From Holdemanella sp. MSK.7.32 (lineage in GTDB: Bacteria; Bacillota_I; Bacilli_A; Erysipelotrichales; Erysipelotrichaceae): a stretch of 64,000 nucleotides of DNA. The position numbers and the translations under genes were made by a program. Location of the stretch: positions 25,272 through 89,271 of the forward strand of contig NZ_JANFYN010000003.1 of NCBI RefSeq assembly GCF_024460475.1, read 5' to 3'. Every line of letters starts with the position of its first letter. Positions within the stretch are counted from its first letter, which is position 1. The notes beneath the pieces were generated by a model. It was not told the origin of the DNA and made no database searches. It saw only the letters and a program-made list of their open reading frames with translations. Positions 18,007 through 26,944 of the stretch are shown one piece after another.

Positions 18007-18516
18007 CTAGTCATCATCCAGTTTGAAATCATTTAATTTTTCCCATCGTGGATCAATTTTTGGCTCTTCTTTATCTTGATCCGATAAAAGCTGCCAACCA
18101 TCTCCCTTTGGATATTGATCTCGAGGTAAACGAGTGATACTCATTGGAGCCTCATATAATATCGCCTGGAAAATCTCTGGGTTAATATCGATTGTCTCTT
18201 TTTTCACCACGATAATTTCCTGATCTTCTGCATCCTGTACCGGAACAAAAGAATACGTTTGTTGCGACTCCGCCTCAAATGGAAAATCAATATCTTCGTT
18301 TGTGATGGAATCTAGAACAATCATTGTTCCATCCATTCTCAAATCACTCGATACGAAATTCATTCCGTCAAACTCTAATGTACCCGTAACATGTACATCT
18401 GGAATAGTCTTGACAGAAGTATGATGAAGCAGATCGTTTTCTTCAACCGCAATCCACTCATCAATTTCAATAATATGGTTTTTTGCATTTAAGAAGTCTT
18501 TTCTATTAAATTTCAC
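18007..18516 (-). CDS. yceD: YceD/DUF177 family protein
   Basis: 169 aa from the GTG start. The family is needed for normal accumulation of 23S rRNA in bacteria and plants; its gene almost always precedes rpmF, as here. Visible features are VKFNRKDFLNAKNHIIEIDEWI at the N-terminus, a beta-rich middle with VTGTLEFDG, and the C-terminal PKIDPRWEKLNDFKLDDD expected of the family. The GTG at 18514-18516 is preferred over the ATG at 18537: GAGGTG lies six bases before the GTG, while nothing precedes the ATG. Confidence 0.85.
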   Translation of the reverse strand: MKFNRKDFLNAKNHIIEIDEWIAVEENDLLHHTSVKTIPDVHVTGTLEFDGMNFVSSDLRMDGTMIVLDSITNEDIDFPFEAESQQTYSFVPVQDAEDQEIIVVKKETIDINPEIFQAILYEAPMSITRLPRDQYPKGDGWQLLSDQDKEEPKIDPRWEKLNDFKLDDD

Positions 18517-18542
18517 GATCTTCACCTCATGTCGCATTTGAT

Positions 18543-18571
18543 ATTATAATAAAAGTAATTGATAAAGTCAA
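18543..18571 (-). promoter_or_regulatory. Promoter of yceD-rpmF
   Basis: TTGACT (18566-18571), exactly 17 bases, TATAAT (18543-18548). It lies face-to-face with the tmcAL promoter. Confidence 0.8.
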
Positions 18572-18573
18572 TA

Positions 18574-18602
18574 TTTCCACAAGAAAAAGATTTTGATATC
18601 AT
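18574..18602 (+). promoter_or_regulatory. Promoter of tmcAL (probably leaderless)
   Basis: TTTCCA (18574-18579), 17 bases, TATCAT (18597-18602) with an extended TGA before it. The -10 box ends seven bases before the ATG at 18610. Confidence 0.55.
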
Positions 18603-18609
18603 AATGAAT

Positions 18610-19614
18610 ATGAAAACATGTGGAATTATTACAGAATATAATCCTTTTCATCAAGGACATATCTATCATATCAAAAAAACGAAAGAATTAACACAATGTG
18701 ATTGTTTAATTGCAATCGTTTCCAATCATTTTACACAACGAGGCCTTTTTAGCCTATTAACTATGGAAGATAAAACTAAGCTAGCCCTCGAAGCCGGATG
18801 CAATCTAGTCATTGAGCTTCCTCCTTGTTATGCAGCACAAAGTGCGGATTACTTTGCCAAATACGCTGTTGAATCTTTAAGTCAGTTACATATTGATCAA
18901 ATCTGTTTTGGCTCTGAAACAAACAACATCAGCACACTAAAAGAATATTCGAAACAAATGGAATCGACTCAAGTGGTTCCATCTTTAAGCATGAATCAAA
19001 ATCTATACACCAAAAATATTCGTCCTAATGATATCTTAGGCATTCAATATATCAAACAATGCGAGAAATACGGTATTACCCCTTGTACAATTGCTCGTAA
19101 TGATTCTTTTAAAAGTGCTACGCAAACACGCAAAGAATACTTTGACGGTATTTCGCAATTCAATGATGCCTACTTTAATAAAAACCAAACATGGGATACT
19201 TATTATCCATATCTAAGAAAATTTTTACTTTTATCCGATACAAATACTTTATCCACATACTTTTTAGTCAACGAAGGCATTGAATATCGTTTAAAAGAAA
19301 ATGCCAAAAAATATCAAAAGTGGCAAGATTTTCTTATGGCTTCCATTTCTAAAACTTATACAAAAGCACGTATTCAAAGAACTTGTATGTTCATTTTACT
19401 TCAAATCACAAAAGCACAGATGCAAGAAAACAACCATTTCAATCACGTTATTGTAGCAGGCTTTGATTCTGTAGGACAAGAATTCTTAAAAGGTAAACAT
19501 GTCATCACAAAATTTAAAGAATTGCCTAAATTTCTGCAAGACATTGAGCTCAAATGTCAATATCTATCTTTTGACACATTTAAAGCTAGAAAGGTGATGT
19601 ATTATGATCGTTAG
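18610..19614 (+). CDS. tmcAL: tRNA(Met) cytidine acetate ligase TmcAL (YlbM)
   Basis: 334 aa. Uses ATP and acetate to make N4-acetylcytidine at the wobble base of elongator tRNA-Met. The nucleotidyltransferase-like N-terminus MKTCGIITEYNPFHQGH is nearly identical in pattern to Bacillus YlbM and fixes the start at 18610; an ATG two codons upstream (18604) is possible. The GSET segment and the TRIQR-like ARIQRTCMFILLQIT motif are present. The protein is about 80 residues shorter than Bacillus YlbM, mostly in the middle and C-terminal parts. No Shine-Dalgarno site is visible. Confidence 0.88.
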   Translation: MKTCGIITEYNPFHQGHIYHIKKTKELTQCDCLIAIVSNHFTQRGLFSLLTMEDKTKLALEAGCNLVIELPPCYAAQSADYFAKYAVESLSQLHIDQICFGSETNNISTLKEYSKQMESTQVVPSLSMNQNLYTKNIRPNDILGIQYIKQCEKYGITPCTIARNDSFKSATQTRKEYFDGISQFNDAYFNKNQTWDTYYPYLRKFLLLSDTNTLSTYFLVNEGIEYRLKENAKKYQKWQDFLMASISKTYTKARIQRTCMFILLQITKAQMQENNHFNHVIVAGFDSVGQEFLKGKHVITKFKELPKFLQDIELKCQYLSFDTFKARKVMYYDR

Positions 19615-20146
19615 TATATGCATTTTAATCTTTATTGTATGTATATACATCTATTTTTTTCCATGTATCCCAAAGCGAAAGAAACACTATGCGTACGCAC
19701 TATTACTTGGATGTCCTGCTCATGATGATGGAACCATGTCTTCAAGTCAAATCAAAAGATGCAATCTTGCGATTGACATGTATAAAAAGGGGCTTTATGA
19801 TACGTTAATTATCTCTGGGTCAAATGTAAAGAATGAGTATGTAGAAGCTGAAGTTATGAATACTTACATAAGGAAAAGAGTGGAAATCCCAACCATTCTT
19901 GAAACACACGCAAGAAATACCTTTGAAAACTTCAAGTTATCTAAAGAATATATTCAAGAGCAAGATGTGCTCATTCTAACATCCCAAACGCACGCCAAAA
20001 GAGCTTGTGCAATTGCCAAGCAATTCTTTTCAGATTATGGTTGTGCGTGGTTTAAAGATTTAAAGATGAAGCACATTCTTCGCGAAATTATTTCTCGTAT
20101 CATCTACATTAAAATTGAAATTCAAAAGAAAATAGGAAGGTATTAG
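19604..20146 (+). CDS. DUF218 (SanA/YdcF-like) membrane-anchored protein
   Basis: 180 aa. An N-terminal hydrophobic segment (residues 1-20) anchors a DUF218 domain: YALLLGCPAHDDGTMSSSQIKRCNLAIDMYKKG, DTLIISGSN, ETHARNTFENFKLS, and VLILTSQTHAKRACAIAKQF. Members of this family (SanA, ElyC, YdcF) are linked to envelope maintenance; the chemistry is not settled. It overlaps the end of tmcAL by 11 bases and has AAAGGTG ahead of its ATG, so the two genes are co-transcribed. Confidence 0.85.
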   Translation: MIVSICILIFIVCIYIYFFPCIPKRKKHYAYALLLGCPAHDDGTMSSSQIKRCNLAIDMYKKGLYDTLIISGSNVKNEYVEAEVMNTYIRKRVEIPTILETHARNTFENFKLSKEYIQEQDVLILTSQTHAKRACAIAKQFFSDYGCAWFKDLKMKHILREIISRIIYIKIEIQKKIGRY

Positions 20147-20156
20147 CCTTCCTATT
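20121..20156 (-). terminator. Terminator of relA, holding both convergent stop codons
   Basis: Ten-base perfect stem AATAGGAAGG/CCTTCCTATT (20131-20140 and 20147-20156) followed on the minus strand by TTTTCTTTTG. The TAG of the DUF218 gene is in the loop and that of relA in the right arm. Confidence 0.75.
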
Positions 20157-22362
20157 GAATTGTACGAACGACTTCATTGACACTTCGTACTTTTTTTAAG
20201 TTCGCAATTAAATTTTGTAGATGCGCTGCATTCTTTACTGCAACCGTTAGTTTTGTGGTTGCCTCTAAGTTTCCTTCATCCACAGCCGAATCTACATGTT
20301 TTAAATAGACATTGCACTGCTGCAAAGTCGTCACAATATCACTCAATAAGTAGTTACGATCATCACTATGAACCACCAAATTGACTTCATATTGTTTTTC
20401 ATCTAAGCCCTCTTCCCATTGAACAGGAATCAGACGTTTCTTTTCATTCAAGATATTTGGACAATCCGCCCTATGGACCTTCACACCTTGGCCTTTAGAA
20501 ATATATCCAATAATTGGATCACCCGGAATAGGTCGACAACAATTTGCCAAAGATACCGCAATTGTATCAACGCCTGGAACAATAACACCACAATTTGAAT
20601 GTTTCACTTGGTGAGATGGCTGCTTGTTGTAGATCTTCATAATTTCCTGATCTTCCAACATATTCGAACGATTCTTCACCAAACGATCCACAATGGACTG
20701 CAATGATACACGCTTCTTCGCAATACCTACATATAGATCATCCACACTCTTAAATGACAAAGATGTTAAAATCGACTCTAAACGTTTGGTTTCCATTAAT
20801 TTTGAATCCAGCTTCAAACGCCTAAACTCATCTTCAAGCATCGATTGACCTAGCTTAATACTGTCCTTGCGTGACTGCTGCTCTTGTTTTTGTAAGAAAG
20901 TACGAATCTTATTTCGTGCATGCCCACTCTTAACAATTTTGATCCAGTCTGCACTTGGACCTACAGAGTTGTTGTTGGTTAAAATATCAACAACATCTCC
21001 CGTTTTTAGTGGCGTATTCAAAGGTACAATAGCCCCATTGACTTTAGCACCAACCGTTTTATTACCAACCTCCGTATGGATTCTGTACGCAAAATCGATT
21101 GGACAAGAACCTGTAGGTAACGCAATAACTTTACCTCTAGGGGTTAAACAATATACATTGGCTTCAAAAATATCTTTTTGAAGTACATTCATATATTCAA
21201 GTGGATCTTCACTCTCTTCATCGGTCATCATAGAGAAATCTCTAAACCAAGAAAGTTTATCCTCAATCTCTTTTTGTTCATACTCAGGCGCATAATTACG
21301 ATTTTCTTTATACTTCCAGTGCGCCGCAACACCTCGTTCGGCAATCGCATCCATTTCTTCAGTACGAATCTGGATTTCAAAAATATTACCATGTTCTGGC
21401 TCTACAATCGTCGTATGCAAAGACTGATACATGTTGGCTTTTGGCATCGCAATATAATCTTTAAAACGACCAGGAATCGGTCTATATTTGGCATGGATAT
21501 AACCTAATATTTCATAACAATGCACCACTGAATCTGTAATAATACGAATTGCTAATAAGTCTAAAATTTCTTCAAAACGCTTGTTTTTTGTAACCATCTT
21601 TTTATAGATGCTGTAGAAATGTTTAGAACGGCCAAAAATACGATATTGAATATTATACTCTTGTAAAATCGATTCAATATCCGAAATCATTTCTTGAACT
21701 TGACCATTACGATCACTTTCACGTTGTTTTACCAAACCTTTAATTTCTTCGTACTTCTTATAATCCAGATATTTAAAAGACAAATCTTCCAACTCATTTT
21801 TGATTTCACTGATACCTAAACGGTGTGCAATCGGTGCATATACACTCAAAGTTTCACGTGCAATCTTCTTTTGTTTTTCCGGACGCATATACTGCAACGT
21901 ACGCATGTTATGTAGACGGTCCGCTAATTTGATCAAGATGACACGAATATCTTTGGCCATCGCAATAAACAATTTACGATGATTACTTGCCAAATATTCT
22001 TCTTCATCTTTAAACTTGATGGCACCAATTTTCGTAACTGCATCCACCAAAGTTGCGATTTCTTCACCAAACAATTCTATAATCGTATCTGTAGTTACGC
22101 CTTCACAATCTTCGACTGTATCATGTAAAAGACCAGCCGCAATCGTTTTAGGGCCACAATGCATTAACGCTAATGTATTCGCCACCTGAATTACGTGAAT
22201 GACATAAGGCTCTCCACTTTTACGAAACTGCCCCTTATGGTGTTCATAGGCAAAATCATATGCCTTTTGTATCAACTCAATATTTTCTGGGCGTTTTATA
22301 TATGTCTGTACATTCTCCATGCACTCTTCAAAAGTAACTTGCTTTTTCTGACTCATAATCAC
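20152..22362 (-). CDS. relA: Bifunctional (p)ppGpp synthetase/hydrolase
   Basis: 736 aa. Makes and degrades the alarmone (p)ppGpp. The HD hydrolase domain is intact (HDTVED at residues 80-85; ADRLHNMRT), and the synthetase has the bifunctional RFKDYIAMPK signature (about residue 297) plus YQSLHT and EIQIRT. TGS (about 405-465) and a C-terminal ACT domain (about 660-736) follow, for ribosome sensing. Start is a GTG four bases after AAGGGGG; an ATG two codons later is an alternative. Its neighbours apt and recJ are the usual Firmicutes context. Confidence 0.96.
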   Translation of the reverse strand: MIMSQKKQVTFEECMENVQTYIKRPENIELIQKAYDFAYEHHKGQFRKSGEPYVIHVIQVANTLALMHCGPKTIAAGLLHDTVEDCEGVTTDTIIELFGEEIATLVDAVTKIGAIKFKDEEEYLASNHRKLFIAMAKDIRVILIKLADRLHNMRTLQYMRPEKQKKIARETLSVYAPIAHRLGISEIKNELEDLSFKYLDYKKYEEIKGLVKQRESDRNGQVQEMISDIESILQEYNIQYRIFGRSKHFYSIYKKMVTKNKRFEEILDLLAIRIITDSVVHCYEILGYIHAKYRPIPGRFKDYIAMPKANMYQSLHTTIVEPEHGNIFEIQIRTEEMDAIAERGVAAHWKYKENRNYAPEYEQKEIEDKLSWFRDFSMMTDEESEDPLEYMNVLQKDIFEANVYCLTPRGKVIALPTGSCPIDFAYRIHTEVGNKTVGAKVNGAIVPLNTPLKTGDVVDILTNNNSVGPSADWIKIVKSGHARNKIRTFLQKQEQQSRKDSIKLGQSMLEDEFRRLKLDSKLMETKRLESILTSLSFKSVDDLYVGIAKKRVSLQSIVDRLVKNRSNMLEDQEIMKIYNKQPSHQVKHSNCGVIVPGVDTIAVSLANCCRPIPGDPIIGYISKGQGVKVHRADCPNILNEKKRLIPVQWEEGLDEKQYEVNLVVHSDDRNYLLSDIVTTLQQCNVYLKHVDSAVDEGNLEATTKLTVAVKNAAHLQNLIANLKKVRSVNEVVRTIQ

Positions 22363-22389
22363 TGCGCCCCCTTTCCTAAATTAAATTCT

Positions 22390-22911
22390 TTATTCTCCCT
22401 CAAAATGTGTTAAAGAACACACTGGGATATCTTTAAATTTTTCTCTTCCTTTTAAATCATCCAATTCAATCACAAAAGCTACACCGACAACGCTTGCCTG
22501 CATACGCTCAACCATTTTAATAATGGCTTCTACAGTACCTCCTGTAGCCAATAAATCATCGATAATCACAACTTTTTGCCCAGGTAAAATGGCATCCGCA
22601 TGGACACAAAGCTCATCTTGACCATATTCTAGATCGTACGTTTCATTCACTGTTTCTCTAGGAAGTTTTCCTGGCTTTCTAACGGGTACAAAACCAACAT
22701 TATTCTCTAAAGCTACTGGAACACCAAATAAGAAACCACGTGCTTCTGGGCCAATCACAACATCGGCACCAATACTTTTCACAAAGTCATTGAATTGATC
22801 TACACAATAACGCATCGCATTCGCGTTTTGTAGAATAGGTGTTACATCTCTAAAAACGATTCCTTCCTTAGGAAATCCTGGAATACTCTCAATATAATCT
22901 TTTAAATCCAT
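22390..22911 (-). CDS. apt: Adenine phosphoribosyltransferase
   Basis: 173 aa. Salvages adenine to AMP using PRPP. The start MDLKDYIESIPGFPKEGIVFRD is typical of Apt, and the PRPP loop VVIIDDLLATGGT is near residue 119. The frame continues upstream to 22965, but the ATG at 22909-22911 is preferred because AGAGG precedes it by six bases and it matches the family start. It lies between recJ and relA, a conserved Firmicutes arrangement. Confidence 0.95.
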   Translation of the reverse strand: MDLKDYIESIPGFPKEGIVFRDVTPILQNANAMRYCVDQFNDFVKSIGADVVIGPEARGFLFGVPVALENNVGFVPVRKPGKLPRETVNETYDLEYGQDELCVHADAILPGQKVVIIDDLLATGGTVEAIIKMVERMQASVVGVAFVIELDDLKGREKFKDIPVCSLTHFEGE

Positions 22912-22942
22912 ACTAAACCTCTTTCTAATTGATTCCATTTTA

Positions 22943-24496
22943 CTACGCATATACAATCTCATCAATCACAAAATTTACCTGTTTACGACCCTGATACTGA
23001 TTGATTTGAACAGTTCCAATAAATGAATAAATCGCATTTACACTTTTTTTATACTCCGCTTCACTCTGGTTAAAACGCATACACTGCAAGCCAGATTCTA
23101 AAGTATACTTGCGATGTTTATGATTTTGAAAATCATATAAACTTTTAATTTTTGGCTGAACGATTTCAAAACTAGGAAACACAAAACCAGGGCCAAACGG
23201 TCTAAGTATATCTAAAGATTGAATGGTTTCCAAGCTTAATTCTTCATCATCTATGACTAATGTATTTTTCTTTTTTACACTATACGTATATTCCTTGATA
23301 CGTGTATGAATAAATTTTTCAAACAAATCAAATTCATTTAGATTCAAAGAAAAACCAGCTGCATTTTCATGTCCGCCAAACGTCACAAAATGTGGATATT
23401 CACCTAAAAAATCCATACAGTTAAAGCCCTCTGGACTTCGCATACTTGCCTTATACCCCTGCTCATTTTTTGCCAAGACAATACAAGGCTTATTAAAGCT
23501 AGCACAAATCGATCCTGCAACTAAACCAATGATTCCCTCATGAAAGCTTGCATCTTCAATCATAAAGATATCTTCATTGCCTTTGCACTTCATCAAAGCT
23601 GTTTTTTGCATCTGATCCGATAATTGTTTACGAATCGTATTGATCTGTGTAATCTGCTGACCCAATGTAAAAATACTCTCATCGTCCTGTGCTAAAAAAT
23701 AACGAACGACATTGTTCGCATTCGCAAGATTACTTAATCTTCCAATCGCATTTAATTTTGGGACCACCTGAAAACCAATACTCGTTTCATTTAACTCACG
23801 ATCGGTAGCTAATGAAAATATATGTTTTTCATGCGTTTGATTCATCAAACGTAAAGCATTTTGAATTAAAGCACGCGTCTGCCCTTTCACAATCATCATA
23901 TCTGAAATACTCGCAAGGCCTGCTAGCTGTAAAAGATAGTCATTGTCAACGCCTAATACACGCATACATTCATAGGCAACGCCAGCTCCACATAATGTTT
24001 CAAAACAAGATTCCATCAATGTTGGATGCACTACAATATCGCAATTCACCTCTTCATCCATTGTATGATGGTCCGTTACGATTACATCCATACCCAATTC
24101 TTTAGCCAATGCTAAAGCTTGCGTACTCTTAATTCCATTATCTACTGTGATAATCAAGGAATAACCTTTTTTGTGTGCGAGTGTAACTGTCGCCTCACTT
24201 AATCCATACCCCTCTTTGATACGGTCTGGAATATAGAAACCACACTCAAGACCTAGTTGTCTTAATCCTGAAACCATAATGGTTGTTGCGCTGATACCAT
24301 CACAATCATAGTCACCGGCAACGATTACTTTTTCACAATTCGAAACAGCTTGTGCTATACGCTTTTTAAACCTTTCCATACATGCAGATTCAGAAATTGA
24401 ATTTAAAGGCTGACTCGTTGTCCAATATTCCCATTTTGATGTATCGGGCTCTAAAAATTCTAATACTTTTTTTGTTAATTCTGTCATTTGTTCCAT
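22943..24496 (-). CDS. recJ: Single-strand-DNA exonuclease RecJ
   Basis: 517 aa. A 5'-3' single-strand exonuclease in recombination and mismatch repair. DHH-family motifs are present: GDYDCDGISATT (about residue 64), VTDHHT (about 142), the DHHA1 motif FGGHENAAGFSL and a C-terminal OB-type region. It is close to the E. coli length and lacks the long C-terminal extension of Bacillus RecJ. The ATG at 24494-24496 follows TATAAT (24504-24509) by seven bases, with an extended TGG and no Shine-Dalgarno site, so the mRNA is probably leaderless. Another in-frame ATG lies three codons further on. Confidence 0.93.
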   Translation of the reverse strand: MEQMTELTKKVLEFLEPDTSKWEYWTTSQPLNSISESACMERFKKRIAQAVSNCEKVIVAGDYDCDGISATTIMVSGLRQLGLECGFYIPDRIKEGYGLSEATVTLAHKKGYSLIITVDNGIKSTQALALAKELGMDVIVTDHHTMDEEVNCDIVVHPTLMESCFETLCGAGVAYECMRVLGVDNDYLLQLAGLASISDMMIVKGQTRALIQNALRLMNQTHEKHIFSLATDRELNETSIGFQVVPKLNAIGRLSNLANANNVVRYFLAQDDESIFTLGQQITQINTIRKQLSDQMQKTALMKCKGNEDIFMIEDASFHEGIIGLVAGSICASFNKPCIVLAKNEQGYKASMRSPEGFNCMDFLGEYPHFVTFGGHENAAGFSLNLNEFDLFEKFIHTRIKEYTYSVKKKNTLVIDDEELSLETIQSLDILRPFGPGFVFPSFEIVQPKIKSLYDFQNHKHRKYTLESGLQCMRFNQSEAEYKKSVNAIYSFIGTVQINQYQGRKQVNFVIDEIVYA

Positions 24497-24503
24497 GCTA
24501 ATT

Positions 24504-24512
24504 ATTATACCA
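24504..24512 (-). promoter_or_regulatory. Extended -10 promoter of recJ, leaderless
   Basis: TGGTATAAT on the minus strand; the hexamer is at 24504-24509. It lies right after the ruvB terminator. No clear -35 box. Confidence 0.55.
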
Positions 24513-24518
24513 TATATT

Positions 24519-24549
24519 AAAATGTTCACAGACTATTAATCTGTGAACA
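24519..24549 (-). terminator. Terminator of ruvB
   Basis: Ten-base stem TGTTCACAGA/TCTGTGAACA (24523-24532 and 24540-24549) followed by TTTTAAT on the minus strand; the ruvB stop is in the loop. Confidence 0.65.
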
Positions 24550-25546
24550 ATTCTTTCTGATAAGGAATTTGAAGATGCTCATACGCTTTAGGCGTTACAA
24601 TTCTTCCTCTTGGCGTACGATTGATAAAACCAATCTGTAATAAATAAGGCTCATATACATCTTCGAGTGTCATCGGCTCTTCTCCAATACTTGATGCGAT
24701 TGCTTCAAGCCCGACGGGACCTCCTTTAAATCTTTCAATAATACCCTTTAAGTATTTGTGATCAACCGCATCCAAACCTAAATGATCTACACGAAGTCGA
24801 TCTAGAGCTGTTTTGGCAATTTCACTTGAAACCACACCCTCATTATAGACTTGTGCAAAATCACGCACACGTCTAAACAAACGGTTTGCGATACGTGGAG
24901 TACCACGTGAGCGTAAAGCTATTTCTGTGACAGCATTTTTATCAATTTCCGTATTCATAACACAACTTGTACGATAAACAATTTTTTCTAAGTCTGATAA
25001 ATTATAGTACTCCAATTGGGAAATGATCCCAAAACGATCACGTAAAGGAGCACTTAAATCTCCGGCACGAGTTGTGGCACCAACAAGTGTAAAAGGTGGT
25101 AAATTAATACGAATATTGTGTACCGTAGCTGAATCTTTACCTACCACAATATCTAGACAATAATCTTCCATAGCCGGATACAACACTTCTTCTACTTGTT
25201 TTGGCAAGCGGTGGATCTCATCAATAAATAAGACATCTCCTGGTTCAAGCGTCGTAAGAATCGCAGCTAGATCTCCACTTTTTTCAATCGAAGGACCACT
25301 GGCTGTTTTAAGATTTCCATGCATCTCATTAGCAAGAATATATGCCAATGTTGTTTTTCCAAGTCCAGGAGGGCCGTAGAATAAAACATGATCCAAAGCT
25401 TCATTTCTAGATCTCGCCGCATGAATAAACACATTTAGATTTTCTTTTAATTCCGATTGCCCAATATATTCATTTAAACTTTGCGGACGCAATGTCTTTT
25501 CAAAGTTATCGCACTCTTGTAAATTTCCATCTACTTCTCTAGGCAT
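24536..25546 (-). CDS. ruvB: Holliday junction branch-migration helicase RuvB
   Basis: 336 aa. AAA+ motor that, with RuvA, drives branch migration. Walker A GPPGLGKTT (about residue 64), Walker B FIDEIHRL (about 107), sensor/arginine finger region VGATTRAGDLSAPLRDRFG, and the C-terminal winged helix with RTPRGRI are all present. GGAG precedes the ATG. The gene follows ruvA after only five bases. Confidence 0.97.
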   Translation of the reverse strand: MPREVDGNLQECDNFEKTLRPQSLNEYIGQSELKENLNVFIHAARSRNEALDHVLFYGPPGLGKTTLAYILANEMHGNLKTASGPSIEKSGDLAAILTTLEPGDVLFIDEIHRLPKQVEEVLYPAMEDYCLDIVVGKDSATVHNIRINLPPFTLVGATTRAGDLSAPLRDRFGIISQLEYYNLSDLEKIVYRTSCVMNTEIDKNAVTEIALRSRGTPRIANRLFRRVRDFAQVYNEGVVSSEIAKTALDRLRVDHLGLDAVDHKYLKGIIERFKGGPVGLEAIASSIGEEPMTLEDVYEPYLLQIGFINRTPRGRIVTPKAYEHLQIPYQKELFTD

Positions 25547-25551
25547 TTATC

Positions 25552-26130
25552 TTATACTCCATTTCTTTTTGCGAGTAAGATCAACGCTTGTCTTAGCATT
25601 TCATCTTCTCCTAATTCTGTATTTTCTAATTCCTTTTTAATTTTCGTTAATTGATTTGTCTTATATCCAAGTGATAAAAGCGCATCCTGAACTTGGCCCC
25701 ACACTGGATTTGATGTAGCACCATCACTGGTTTCCAAAGATACAAACTTACCTTTTAGATCTAGAACAATTTGTCCTGCCGTTTTTGCACCAATACCAGG
25801 TAAAGACTTAAGTTTTTTGATATCATCATTTTCAATGGCTTCAATCATTTCTTTTCCCGAACATACCGACAACATAGTCTGTGCTGTTTTAGGACCAATG
25901 CCTTTCACATTGATCAAACGCATAAACACTTCATAGTCTTCTTCTTTTAAAAAGCCAAACAACAAGATCGCATCCTCACGTACATGTTGATACGTATAAA
26001 GAAACAATTCATCTCCCATTTTTTGACTTAAAGCATTTGCCAGATAGACTTCGTAGCCTACGCCATGCACATCCAACACAACACGATCACTTCGAATAAT
26101 TCTTACAACGCCATTCACAAACGCAATCAT
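25552..26130 (-). CDS. ruvA: Holliday junction-binding protein RuvA
   Basis: 192 aa. Tetrameric DNA-junction clamp for RuvB. The OB-fold N-terminus (MIAFVNGVVRIIRSDRVVLDVHGVGYEV) is followed by two helix-hairpin-helix motifs (INVKGIGPKTAQTML and LKSLPGIGAKTAGQIV) and a small C-terminal domain that contacts RuvB. The ATG at 26130 is chosen because GAGGTG lies just upstream and the family starts here. Two bases separate it from exoA. Confidence 0.95.
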   Translation of the reverse strand: MIAFVNGVVRIIRSDRVVLDVHGVGYEVYLANALSQKMGDELFLYTYQHVREDAILLFGFLKEEDYEVFMRLINVKGIGPKTAQTMLSVCSGKEMIEAIENDDIKKLKSLPGIGAKTAGQIVLDLKGKFVSLETSDGATSNPVWGQVQDALLSLGYKTNQLTKIKKELENTELGEDEMLRQALILLAKRNGV

Positions 26131-26131
26131 A

Positions 26132-26881
26132 TTACACCTCAACATCTAATTCTACAGGACAGTGATCGGAACCATATACATCCGTCAAAATCTTGGCATC
26201 CACAATTTTATCTTTTAATTCAGGTGATACTAACCAATAATCAATTCTCCATCCCGCATTCTTTTCGCGAGCCTTAAAGCGATAACTCCACCAAGAATAT
26301 TCTACTTTTTCAGGATACAAAGTACGGTATGTATCTACAAAATGAGACAATAAATACTTCTTAAAGCTATCTCTTTCTTCATCTGTAAAACCTGCATTTT
26401 TATGATTTGTCTTTGGATTTTTAATATCGATCTCTTCATTGGCCACATTAAAATCGCCACAAACCATAACTGGTTTATCTAATGATTTTAAATAGGCACT
26501 AAACGCTTTATCCCATTCCATACGATAATCTAAACGTTTTAGACCATCTCCTGAGTTTGGTGTATAAACAGTCACAACATAATATGCAGGATATTCAAGC
26601 GTAATCACTCTTCCTTCTGTATCATGTTCTTCCATATCCATTCCATAACGAACCGACACTGGTTCTTCTTTACAGAAAATCATTGTTCCACTATAGCCTT
26701 TTCTTTGTGCGCTATTTATATATTGATACGGATAAAATTCACAATCCACTTCAATTTGATCGGGTTGTGCCTTCGTTTCTTGAATACAGAAAATATCTGC
26801 GTCCAAAGCATAAAGAATTTCCACAAAATCCTTCTTTAATACGGCACGAATCCCGTTTACGTTCCACGAAATACATTTCAT
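26132..26881 (-). CDS. exoA: Exodeoxyribonuclease III / AP endonuclease
   Basis: 249 aa. Cuts DNA at abasic sites in base-excision repair. The EEP-fold active-site motifs are visible: WNVNGIRA near the start, QETK (about residue 30), GDFNVANEEID (about 142), RIDYWL and the catalytic SDHCPVE (about 239). The family's N-terminus MKCISWNVNG fixes the start, with GAGGTG upstream. It is transcribed with ruvA from an extended -10 promoter (TGGTATAAT, hexamer at 26901-26906). Confidence 0.95.
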   Translation of the reverse strand: MKCISWNVNGIRAVLKKDFVEILYALDADIFCIQETKAQPDQIEVDCEFYPYQYINSAQRKGYSGTMIFCKEEPVSVRYGMDMEEHDTEGRVITLEYPAYYVVTVYTPNSGDGLKRLDYRMEWDKAFSAYLKSLDKPVMVCGDFNVANEEIDIKNPKTNHKNAGFTDEERDSFKKYLLSHFVDTYRTLYPEKVEYSWWSYRFKAREKNAGWRIDYWLVSPELKDKIVDAKILTDVYGSDHCPVELDVEV

Positions 26882-26913
26882 AAAAAAACACCTCAGAAGC
26901 ATTATACCACACC

Positions 26914-26944
26914 AAAAGAAAAGGCTACACAATGTGTAACCTTA
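26914..26944 (-). terminator. Terminator overlapping the obg stop codon
   Basis: AAGGCTACAC/GTGTAACCTT stem (26921-26930 and 26934-26943, one wobble pair) followed on the minus strand by TTCTTTT. Confidence 0.7.
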
